Of a stretch of 64,000 nt of DNA, positions 50,884 through 58,234 are shown one piece after another; position 1 is the first letter of the stretch; every line of letters starts with the position of its first letter. The stretch is from contig NZ_JAFVLN010000029.1 in the NCBI RefSeq assembly GCF_017377775.1, forward strand, positions 1-64,000, read 5' to 3'. The stretch is from Streptomyces sp. VRA16 Mangrove soil. GTDB lineage: Bacteria; Actinomycetota; Actinomycetes; Streptomycetales; Streptomycetaceae. The notes beneath the pieces are model-generated. The model was not told where the DNA came from. It ran no database searches and worked only from the letters and a program-made list of their open reading frames with translations. The translations under genes were made by a program, and so were the position numbers.

Positions 50884-51219
50884 TCAGTCACCCCGCGGGG
50901 CGTACATGATCACGGCCATCCCGGCCAGGCAGATCAGCGCCCCGAGCACGTCCCAGCGGGTCGGCCGGTACCCGTCGGCGACCATCCCCCAGGCGATCGA
51001 GCCCGCCACGAAGACCCCGCCGTACGCCGCCAGGATCCGCCCGAACTCGCCGTCCGGCTGCAGCGTGGCCACGAACCCGTACAGGCCGAGCGCGATCACC
51101 CCGGCGCCGATCCACGCCCAGCCGCGGTGCTCCCGCACCCCCTGCCAGACCAGCCAGGCTCCCCCGATCTCGAAGAGCGCGGCGAGGACGAACAGGAGCA
51201 CGGATCGGGCGACGGTCAT
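50884..51219 (-). CDS. YnfA (UPF0060) family membrane protein
   Basis: A 111-residue, four-helix membrane protein with LFVLAALFEIGGAWLVW at the first helix and RPTRWDVLGALICLAGMAVIMY at the last, as in YnfA. Some homologues are small-multidrug-resistance-like exporters. The usual family length is about 110, so it is complete. It is upstream of the SDR gene on the same strand, 60 bp away. Confidence 0.9.
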   Translation of the reverse strand: MTVARSVLLFVLAALFEIGGAWLVWQGVREHRGWAWIGAGVIALGLYGFVATLQPDGEFGRILAAYGGVFVAGSIAWGMVADGYRPTRWDVLGALICLAGMAVIMYAPRGD

Positions 51220-51318
51220 GCGCCACAGGGTGGCATGCGGGGGTCCCCGACGTGTCACGGCCCGGCGCACGTGGGATAGATCGGCCCGACCGCCCCATGC
51301 GCCACACGGAGGCCACCC

Positions 51319-51771
51319 ATGCACCCCGCACTCGCGCTCGCCCCGGCCCTGCTCCTCCTGCTGCCCGCGGACGGCGCTTCGGCCGGCGAGGCCGACCTCG
51401 CCCACCACGGCACCGTCACCATGGCCCGCGGACACGTCACCGTCACCCTCACCCCGCAGAACCACGGCCCCACCGACGTCCCCGACGCCACGCTCCGGCT
51501 CGCCTGGTCCGCGCCGCTCGCCGACGCGCAGGACGCGCTGCCCGCCGCCTGTCTGCGCAGCGGCCCGCGCACCGTCGACTGCCGCACGGGCGCGCTGCCC
51601 GCCGCCGCGCTCGGCACCCCGCTCACGGTCGATGTCCGGCTCGCCGGGGCCCCCTCCGAGGTCACCGTCCGCCTCGACACCGTCTGGAGCGGCGGCACCG
51701 CCGACCACAACCCGCAGAACAACCGGCACAAGGTGCTGGTCCTGGACACGGGCGACACGTACTACTTCTGA
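51319..51771 (+). CDS. Secreted protein with immunoglobulin-like (DUF11/CARDB-type) fold
   Basis: A 150-residue exported protein. A signal peptide with a long Leu-rich core (LALAPALLLLLPADGASAGE) is followed by a beta-rich domain containing HVTVTLTPQNHGPTDVPDATL, typical of DUF11-like repeats, with a Cys pair (AACLR and VDCRT). It ends NNRHKVLVLDTGDTYYF. GGAGG precedes the ATG. Single domain, no anchor seen. Role unknown, perhaps surface-associated. Its stop directly abuts the stop of the convergent HxlR gene. Confidence 0.75.
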   Translation: MHPALALAPALLLLLPADGASAGEADLAHHGTVTMARGHVTVTLTPQNHGPTDVPDATLRLAWSAPLADAQDALPAACLRSGPRTVDCRTGALPAAALGTPLTVDVRLAGAPSEVTVRLDTVWSGGTADHNPQNNRHKVLVLDTGDTYYF

Positions 51772-52212
51772 CTACCCCTGAACGCCCGCGGCCGGTCGCG
51801 GCTCCTGCCGCGCCCGGCCGTCGTAGCTCTCCCGGGCCACGGCCACCTCGTCCATGTGCGCCTCCGCCCAGTGCTTCACGGCGACGAGCAGACCGCTCAG
51901 GCTGCGCCCCAGCGCGGTCAGCTCGTAGTCGACCCGCACCGGCACCGACGGGGTCACGGCCCGCGCCACGATCCCGTCCCGCTCCAGGGCCCGCAGCGTC
52001 TGCGTCAGCATCTTCTGGCTGACGCCCGCGATCTTCCGGCCCAGGTCGGAGTAGCGCAGGGGCCCGTCGCGCTCGGCCAGCGCCGCGACGACCAGGCTCA
52101 CCCACTTGTCGCTCAGCCGCGCGAGCAGCTGATTGGTCGGGCACTCCTTCAAGAACGCGTCGTACGCGAACCGCTCCCGCTCGCGCCGCTGCGCCGCCGT
52201 CATCGTCGCCAT
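51772..52212 (-). CDS. HxlR-family regulator, QorR/YodB-like with single Cys
   Basis: A 146-residue winged-helix regulator. The core CPTNQLLARLSDKWVSLVV is the HxlR signature, and RYSDLGRKIAGVSQKMLTQTL is the recognition part. Cys24 is the only cysteine and sits where YodB, CatR and QorR have their redox-sensing Cys. GGAGGGGGAG precedes the ATG at 52212. It is divergent from a quinone-reductase-like gene with a 19-bp inverted repeat between, the same layout as qorR/qor2 of Corynebacterium. Confidence 0.9.
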   Translation of the reverse strand: MATMTAAQRRERERFAYDAFLKECPTNQLLARLSDKWVSLVVAALAERDGPLRYSDLGRKIAGVSQKMLTQTLRALERDGIVARAVTPSVPVRVDYELTALGRSLSGLLVAVKHWAEAHMDEVAVARESYDGRARQEPRPAAGVQG

Positions 52213-52272
52213 GCCCGCTCCCCCTCCGGCCCGTGCGCGCACCCCTCGGTGAGGTACGCACCCCCACGTACG

Positions 52273-52291
52273 TACTTACCAAAGGAGAGTA
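52273..52291. promoter_or_regulatory. Probable HxlR operator
   Basis: TACTTACCAAAGGAGAGTA is an inverted repeat with TACT/AGTA ends, six of eight pairs matching around an AAA centre. It resembles the YodB consensus TACTATTTGTAAGTA as I recall it. The site lies in the 157-bp gap between the divergent HxlR and quinone-reductase genes. Confidence 0.6.
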
Positions 52292-52369
52292 GCACTCCAT
52301 AGAGTCATCACTGCGGAAAGGAAAGCACTACAGACAAGCCCAACTGGGCTTATCCATAAGGGAGTTGTC

Positions 52370-53275
52370 ATGGGAAACAAGATGCGCGCGGCAGTCGTCA
52401 CGTCCTTCGGCGGCCCCGAGGCGGTCGAGATCGTCGACGTCGAGCGCCCCGAGCCGGGCGCGGGCCAGATCCGCGTCAAGGTCGCGGCCGCCACCCTCAA
52501 CCCGGTCGACGCGGGCGTCCGCTCCGGCATCTTCGGCGGCGCCGGCCGGCGCCTCGGCCTCGGCTGGGACGTCGCGGGAACGGTCGACGCGGTGGGCGTC
52601 GCGGCGGGATTCGCCGTCGGCGACGAGGTCGTCGCCCTGTTCCACGGGATGGGCAGCTCCCTGGGCACCCACGCCGATCACGTAGTCGTGGACGCCTCGG
52701 CGGCGGCCCTGGCACCGGCCGCCACGGACCCGGCCCACGCGGCCACCCTCCCCCTCAACGCCCTCACCGCGGCCCAGGCCCTGGACCTGCTCGCCCTGGA
52801 ACCCGGGCAGTCGCTCCTGGTCACGGGCGCCGCGGGCGCGGTCGGCGGCTACGCGATCCAGCTCGCCGCGCACCGGGGCATCGAGGTCACGGCGTACGCG
52901 GGCGAGGACGACGAGGAACTGCTCCGCGGCCTGGGCGCGACCCACTTCGTCCCGCGCGGCTCGGCCCCCGCCCGGCCGGCCGACGCGGTCCTCGACGCGG
53001 CGGTCATCGGCGCCGAGGCCCTGTCCTGGGTACGGGACGAAGGCCGGTACGCGGGCGTCATCCCCGGGGCGGCCCCGGCCTCCGAGCGCGGGGTGCGCAC
53101 CGGCGCGGTGGAGGTCGCGGCGGACGGCAGGCGCCTGGCCGAACTCGTCCGGCTCGCGCAGGACGGCGTCCTGACGACCCGGGTCGCGCAGACCTACGCC
53201 CTCACGGACGCGGAGAAGGCCCACGCGCGACTGGCCGAGGGCGGGGTGCGGGGGCGGCTGGTGCTGATCCCTTGA
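52370..53275 (+). CDS. NADP-dependent quinone oxidoreductase (MDR, Qor2-like)
   Basis: A 301-residue zinc-free medium-chain reductase. N-terminal substrate domain begins KMRAAVVTSFGGPEAVEIVD and contains GWDVAGTVDAVG; the Rossmann domain begins SLLVTGAAGAVGGYAIQLA. The length is that of the short MDR branch. It should detoxify quinones with NADPH. GGGAG precedes the ATG. Divergent HxlR with a single sensor Cys implies induction by quinones or disulfide stress. Confidence 0.9.
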   Translation: MGNKMRAAVVTSFGGPEAVEIVDVERPEPGAGQIRVKVAAATLNPVDAGVRSGIFGGAGRRLGLGWDVAGTVDAVGVAAGFAVGDEVVALFHGMGSSLGTHADHVVVDASAAALAPAATDPAHAATLPLNALTAAQALDLLALEPGQSLLVTGAAGAVGGYAIQLAAHRGIEVTAYAGEDDEELLRGLGATHFVPRGSAPARPADAVLDAAVIGAEALSWVRDEGRYAGVIPGAAPASERGVRTGAVEVAADGRRLAELVRLAQDGVLTTRVAQTYALTDAEKAHARLAEGGVRGRLVLIP

Positions 53276-53311
53276 GCCGCGCCACGACGGCCCGCGGACA
53301 CACGGCAGAAG

Positions 53312-53338
53312 GGGCCCGAGCCGCGACGGCTCGGGCCC
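53312..53338. terminator. Bidirectional terminator between quinone reductase and rtcB
   Basis: A perfect 12-bp stem, GGGCCCGAGCCG at 53312-53323 and its complement at 53327-53338, with a 3-nt loop, followed by TTCC; it lies between convergent stop codons. Confidence 0.82.
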
Positions 53339-53348
53339 TTCCACGGGT

Positions 53349-54542
53349 TCAGCCCTTCACACAGACGACCTGCTTGAGCTTCGCCACCACCTCGACCAGG
53401 TCCCGCTGCTGCTCGATGACCTGCTCGATCGGCTTGTACGCGCCCGGAATCTCGTCCACGACACCGGAGTCCTTGCGGCACTCCACGCCCCGGGTCTGCT
53501 CCTCCAGGTCGCGCGTGGAGAAGCGCTTCTTCGCGGCGTTGCGGCTCATCTTGCGGCCGGCGCCGTGCGACGCGGAGTTGAAGGACGCCGCGTTGCCGAG
53601 ACCCTTCACGATGTACGAACCCGTGCCCATGGAGCCCGGGATGATCCCGTACTCGCCCGAGCCCGCCCGGATCGCGCCCTTCCGCGTGACCAGCAGGTCC
53701 ATTCCGTCGTACCGCTCCTCACTCACGTAGTTGTGGTGAGCGCTGATCTCCGGCTCGAAGGCGACCTTGGCCTTCTTGAACTCCTTGCGGATCACGTCCT
53801 TGAAGAGCGCCATCATGATCGAGCGGTTGCGCTTCGCGTACTCCTGCGCCCAGAACAGGTCGTTGCGGTACGCCGCCATCTGCGGGGTCTGCGCGATGAA
53901 GACGGCGAGATCGCGGTCGACCAGGTTCTGGTTGTGCGACAGGCTCTGCGCGACGCCGATGTGATGGTCGGCCAGCTCCTTGCCGATGTTGCGGGAACCG
54001 GAGTGCAGCATGAGCCACACCGCACCGGACGTATCCACACAAAGCTCGATGAAGTGATTCCCCGAGCCCAGCGTCCCCATCTGCTTGGCCGCCCGCTGCT
54101 CCCGGAACTTCACCGCATCGGCGACCCCGTCGAACCGCCCCCAGAAGTCCTCCCACCCGCCGGTCGCGAACCCGTGCAGCCGCCCCGGGTCGACGGGGTC
54201 GTCGTGCATGCCGCGCCCCACCGGGATCGCCTGCTCGATCTTCGAGCGCAGCCGCGACAGGTCACCGGGCAGGTCGTTGGCGGTCAGTGACGTCTTCACC
54301 GCGCTCATTCCGCACCCGATGTCGACCCCGACCGCCGCCGGGCAGACCGCGCCCTGCATCGCGATGACCGAACCGACCGTCGCGCCCTTGCCGTAGTGGA
54401 CGTCGGGCATGACGGCGAGGCCCTTGATCCAGGGCAGCGTCGCCACGTTGCGCAGCTGCTGCATCGCGACGTCCTCGACGGACGCCGGGTCGGTCCACAT
54501 CCGGATGGGGACCTTCGCCCCCGGAACCTCTACGTAAGACAT
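53349..54542 (-). CDS. rtcB: RtcB-family RNA ligase
   Basis: A 397-residue Mn2+/GTP-dependent ligase joining 2',3'-cyclic phosphate or 3'-phosphate ends to 5'-hydroxyl RNA. Landmarks are DVHYGKGATVGSV (47-59), VDIGCGM with metal-binding Cys78, GTLGSGNHFIE, LMLHSGSRNIG and SHGAGRKMSR holding the guanylated His. The length is at the short end of the family. A GGGGGAT site precedes the ATG. No archease, RtcA or RtcR gene is nearby, so it stands alone here. It may serve in RNA repair after ribonuclease damage. Confidence 0.94.
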   Translation of the reverse strand: MSYVEVPGAKVPIRMWTDPASVEDVAMQQLRNVATLPWIKGLAVMPDVHYGKGATVGSVIAMQGAVCPAAVGVDIGCGMSAVKTSLTANDLPGDLSRLRSKIEQAIPVGRGMHDDPVDPGRLHGFATGGWEDFWGRFDGVADAVKFREQRAAKQMGTLGSGNHFIELCVDTSGAVWLMLHSGSRNIGKELADHHIGVAQSLSHNQNLVDRDLAVFIAQTPQMAAYRNDLFWAQEYAKRNRSIMMALFKDVIRKEFKKAKVAFEPEISAHHNYVSEERYDGMDLLVTRKGAIRAGSGEYGIIPGSMGTGSYIVKGLGNAASFNSASHGAGRKMSRNAAKKRFSTRDLEEQTRGVECRKDSGVVDEIPGAYKPIEQVIEQQRDLVEVVAKLKQVVCVKG

Positions 54543-54733
54543 GAAATCCCCCGTAAATCGGCCGTGTTGGCCCTAAATGACTGTAAGTATGGAAACGGAA
54601 ATACCGGAGCCAAGGTCCACGAATCGGATGTGGGACCGGCGTTCACGGCGGTGCGTGCGATAGACATGGCAGCATCGGGCGCCTTGTGGCGGCAACCGAA
54701 TAACCCAGCACGTGACCAGCAAGGAGCCCCAGG

Positions 54734-55648
54734 GTGCAGCGGAAGTCGTACGCGTACGTGCCGGGTGTCGCCGTACTCCTGACGGCGCTGCTCGCCGGAT
54801 GCAGCGGGAGTTCGGACGACGGCGCCGGCACCGACGACTCCAAGCCGGGCAGCACGAGCGCCACGGCGTCCGCCGCGAAGCCGGGCAAGTACCGGACGCT
54901 GCCGGAGCCGTGCAGTCAGCCCGGTCAGGACATGCTGGACGAGATGCTGCCGGGGATCGCGAAGATCACGGACCAGGATCAGCGCGAGAAGGCGTACGAG
55001 GGCGTGGCGACGACCACGTTCGACACGGCGCGCAGGGTCGGGTGCCGCTGGAAGGACGACACGTCCGCGGGCGGCTCGCACCGGCTGACGCTGGACTTCG
55101 AGCGGGTGGTCTCGTACGACACGTCGGTGAGCGACGACTCGAAGGCCGAGGACGTCTTCGCGTCGAAGGCGGACAAGGCGCACCTGCCGGAGCCCGTGCC
55201 GCAGCCGCCGTCCCCGGACGCGAGCGATTCGCCTGAATCGTCCGGCTCTTCCGCATCTGTCGACTCCTCGGAGTCCTCCGGGTCCTCGGACGCGTCCGCC
55301 GCGGCGGGTGACGCCGAGGGGTCCGGGAAGAAGTCCGGCGCGCAGTCCGGGGACGGGGACGCCTCGTCCTCCGCGACGGCCTCTCCGTCCGCCTCCGGGG
55401 CCTCGGCCGACCTGCGGCCGCGGCTGCTGGACGGCCTCGGCGACGAGGCGTTCCTGAACGACGTGCCGGCCGGACCGACGAGCTCGCGGACCCGGACCGT
55501 GACTGTGGTGTTCCGCACGTCGAATGTCGTCGTGACCATCGAGTACGAGGCGCAGCCGGCCACCTCCGGCGATGTCCCGGACAGCAAGGAAATGCAGGAC
55601 AGGGCGCAGGAACTGGCCCTGAAACTGGTCGGCAAGTTCAGCGAGTAG
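54734..55648 (+). CDS. DUF3558-like lipoprotein with Ser-rich insert
   Basis: A 304-residue lipoprotein, lipobox LLAGC at about residues 19-23. Residues about 50-150 and 225-304 form a split domain of the DUF3558 type (LPEPCSQPGQ, VGCRWKD), interrupted by a Ser/Asp-rich insert (about 155-220). It starts at a GTG, AAGGAG upstream. It is followed by a second lipoprotein of the same general plan. Function unknown. Confidence 0.75.
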   Translation: MQRKSYAYVPGVAVLLTALLAGCSGSSDDGAGTDDSKPGSTSATASAAKPGKYRTLPEPCSQPGQDMLDEMLPGIAKITDQDQREKAYEGVATTTFDTARRVGCRWKDDTSAGGSHRLTLDFERVVSYDTSVSDDSKAEDVFASKADKAHLPEPVPQPPSPDASDSPESSGSSASVDSSESSGSSDASAAAGDAEGSGKKSGAQSGDGDASSSATASPSASGASADLRPRLLDGLGDEAFLNDVPAGPTSSRTRTVTVVFRTSNVVVTIEYEAQPATSGDVPDSKEMQDRAQELALKLVGKFSE

Positions 55649-55818
55649 GGGCCGCGGGGAGCGCGGGGCGGGTCCGGGGAACGCGAGGCGTGCGGGACGG
55701 GTAGCGCGTACGGTGGCCCATCGGACCCGGTTCGTGGAGACCGCCTGGAGACCGTATGAGGGTCGGCGGGTCGTCGCGTGTCCGGTCCTGCTCCTGTCAG
55801 CGACCTGGTGAAGGAACC

Positions 55819-56685
55819 ATGCACCGTCCCACCAAGCGACTCACCCGCATAGTTGCCTGCGCAGCCGTCGTACCGGCGGTTCTCGTCGTAGCCGGCTGCT
55901 CGTCCGACTCCGGTTCCGACAAGGGCGGCGCCGACCAGGCGTCCAAGGAGTCGAAGGCGTCCGCGTCGACCGCGGGGGACGCGGCGAAGAAGGTTCAGGC
56001 GGCGACGTACAAGTCGCTGCCGCAGGCGTGCGGCGTCTTCTCGAAGGCGACGCTGAAGGACCTGGTCCCGAAGGGCGACAGCAAGGCCGGCTCGTCGGAC
56101 GACGAGTCGACGCGGGCCAACTGCTCGTGGTCGAGCCTGGACAACAACGGCGTGAAGGGCTCGCAGTTCCGCTGGCTGAACGTGTCGCTGATCCGGTTCG
56201 ACTCGGACGCGAACCGCGGCAGCGGCAACGACCTGGCCTCCGACTATTACGCGAAGCAGGTCAAGGACGCGCAGGCGTCCGACGGCGCGAAGAACGTGAA
56301 GACGTCGAAGGTCTCCGGTACGGGCGACGAGGCGACGCTGGTGCGCTACGACAGCACGTACAAGGAGAAGAAGAAGAGCGTCACGTCGAAGCAGCAGACG
56401 GTCGTCACACGCGTCGACAACGTGGTCGTGACCGTGAACTACAACGGCTCGGGCCTCGCGGGCGAGAAGACGCCGGACGCGGACGACCTGTCGAAGGACG
56501 CCGAGAAGGCGGCCAGGGAGGCCGTGGCCTCGGTCGAGAAGACGGTCTCCGGATCCGCTTCGGGTTCCGGCGAGAGCGCGTCCCCGTCGCCTTCGGCCTC
56601 GAAGTCGTCCTCCAAACCGTCCGCGAAGGACACCTCGAAGTCGGCGTCGCCCTCGGCCTCGAAGTCGGCTTCCAAGAAGGACTAA
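55819..56685 (+). CDS. DUF3558-like lipoprotein with Ser/Lys-rich tail
   Basis: A 288-residue lipoprotein: basic N-terminus, lipobox VVAGC near residue 30, then LPQACGVFSKATLKDLVP and ANCSWSS, matching the plan of the preceding lipoprotein. The C-terminal 50 residues are Ser/Lys/Pro low complexity. AAGGA precedes the ATG at 55819; a start at 55756 would add a non-signal stretch. Probably a paralogue of the preceding gene, 170 bp away. Function unknown. Confidence 0.75.
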   Translation: MHRPTKRLTRIVACAAVVPAVLVVAGCSSDSGSDKGGADQASKESKASASTAGDAAKKVQAATYKSLPQACGVFSKATLKDLVPKGDSKAGSSDDESTRANCSWSSLDNNGVKGSQFRWLNVSLIRFDSDANRGSGNDLASDYYAKQVKDAQASDGAKNVKTSKVSGTGDEATLVRYDSTYKEKKKSVTSKQQTVVTRVDNVVVTVNYNGSGLAGEKTPDADDLSKDAEKAAREAVASVEKTVSGSASGSGESASPSPSASKSSSKPSAKDTSKSASPSASKSASKKD

Positions 56686-56732
56686 TACCAGCAGTACGCG
56701 CGTCAACTGGCCCGCGTTTGCTCGCCATTTGA

Positions 56733-56762
56733 GGAGCCCGGCCCCTTTTGGGTCCGGGCTCC
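56733..56762 (+). terminator. Terminator after the lipoprotein pair
   Basis: GGAGCCCGG (56733-56741) pairs with CCGGGCTCC (56754-56762), with additional CCC/GGG pairing inside around a CTTTT loop. It lies 48 bp downstream of the second lipoprotein stop and upstream of the DUF2637 gene. Confidence 0.65.
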
Positions 56763-56841
56763 CGGTGTACCGGGCCACGGCCCGGCCCGTGCATGTGCCA
56801 GTCTGTTGGGCGCAACATGCCGAACTGGGAGGGGAACTGGA

Positions 56842-58167
56842 GTGGCCGCGCCACTGAAGCTGACACGGACGCACCGGATACTCGCGGGTGTGGTCATCGC
56901 GGGAGCGGTGGTCATCGCCGGCATCGGCTTCGCGGGTTCGTACGCGGCGGTCCGCGAGCTGGCCCTGGAGAAGGGCTTCGGGAACTTCTCCTACGTCCTG
57001 CCGATCGGTATCGACGCCGGTATCTGTGTGCTGCTCGCCCTCGATCTGCTGCTCACCTGGATCCGGATCCCCTTCCCGCTGCTGCGTCAGACGGCGTGGC
57101 TGCTGACCGCGGCGACGATCGCGTTCAACGGCGCGGCGGCCTGGCCGGACCCGCTGGGGGTCGGCATGCACGCCGTCATCCCGGTCCTTTTCGTGGTCTC
57201 GGTCGAGGCGGCACGGCACGCCATCGGGCGGATCGCGGACATCACGGCGGACAAGCACATGGAGGGCGTGCGCATCACGCGCTGGCTGCTCTCGCCGCTG
57301 CCGACGTTCCTGCTGTGGCGCCGGATGAAGCTGTGGGAGCTGCGCTCCTACGAGGCGGTCATCAAGCTGGAGCAGGAGCGCCTCGTCTATCAGGCGCGGC
57401 TGCACTCCCGCTTCGGCCGCGCCTGGCGCCGCAAGGCTCCGGTGGAGTCGCTGATGCCGCTCAGGCTGGCCCGTTACGGGGTGCCGCTGTCGGACACCGC
57501 TCCGGCCGGGCTCGCCGCGGCCGGGATCGAGCCGCAGTTGCTGCCGCCGCAGCCGCAGCCGCAGCCCGCCGAGCTGGAGGCGCAGACCGCCCGGCCGCAT
57601 CCGCAGCAGCAGTACGCGCCGCAGCCGCAGCCCCAGTTGCCGCCGCAGCCGATGCCGCAGCCACAGCCACAGCAGCCGGTCGATCCCGAGGCCGCGGCGG
57701 ACGTGCCGAGCCAGTGGTTCGCGCAGCAGCGGCAGGTGGAGTACCACGGTGACTACCAGCCGGCGTTCGAGGCGCCGACGTTCGTGCCCGAGCAGGAGCA
57801 CCAGGAGTGGTACGAGGAGCAGCCGCAGCAGATCCCGGTGCCGGCCTCCGTGCCGGTGCCGCATCCGCGGGCGGCGGAGCCGGAGCCCGCGCCGGAGCCC
57901 GAGTTCCCGGTGCCCAACGGCGCGGGCGGCACGCGGCCGCTCGGTGACGGGGTGCAGGAGGCGGCGCCCGCCGCGCCGACCGAGGACGACCTGTACCAGG
58001 TGTTCCGTCAGTCGATACAGGGTGAGGGCCTGCCGACGCCGGGGGCGTTCGCGGCGAACGTCGAGGCGCAGTACGGGATCTCTCTGCAGCCGCGGGACGT
58101 GAACCGGTTCATGGACCAGTTCGCGGCGCGGTTCGACAAGGACCTGATGGACGAGCACATCGCCTGA
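56842..58167 (+). CDS. DUF2637 membrane protein with Pro/Gln repeats and C-terminal helical domain
   Basis: A 441-residue protein. Four membrane helices lie at about 13-36, 50-72, 83-101 and 108-126 (DUF2637). A basic region follows, then a Pro/Gln low-complexity stretch (about 231-280, PQPQPQ units) and an acidic linker. Residues about 383-441 form a compact helical domain (EDDLYQVFRQSIQGEG and QPRDVNRFMDQF) that resembles a winged-helix-like module. DUF2637 proteins are frequent in Streptomyces and related to Spd spread proteins of plasmids. The GTG at 56842 follows GGGAGGGG. Function unknown. Confidence 0.82.
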   Translation: MAAPLKLTRTHRILAGVVIAGAVVIAGIGFAGSYAAVRELALEKGFGNFSYVLPIGIDAGICVLLALDLLLTWIRIPFPLLRQTAWLLTAATIAFNGAAAWPDPLGVGMHAVIPVLFVVSVEAARHAIGRIADITADKHMEGVRITRWLLSPLPTFLLWRRMKLWELRSYEAVIKLEQERLVYQARLHSRFGRAWRRKAPVESLMPLRLARYGVPLSDTAPAGLAAAGIEPQLLPPQPQPQPAELEAQTARPHPQQQYAPQPQPQLPPQPMPQPQPQQPVDPEAAADVPSQWFAQQRQVEYHGDYQPAFEAPTFVPEQEHQEWYEEQPQQIPVPASVPVPHPRAAEPEPAPEPEFPVPNGAGGTRPLGDGVQEAAPAAPTEDDLYQVFRQSIQGEGLPTPGAFAANVEAQYGISLQPRDVNRFMDQFAARFDKDLMDEHIA

Positions 58168-58188
58168 GCCGTCCGGTCCAGGACATGA

Positions 58189-58224
58189 CGAAGGGGGCGG
58201 CACCTCACGGTGCCGCCCCCTTCG
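58189..58224. terminator. Bidirectional terminator between DUF2637 gene and lysS
   Basis: A 16-bp stem (58189-58204 with 58209-58224; CGAAGGGGGCGGCACC and complement) has a 4-nt loop. It lies between convergent stop codons at 58167 and 58235. Confidence 0.85.
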
Positions 58225-58234
58225 TCGTGTGCGG

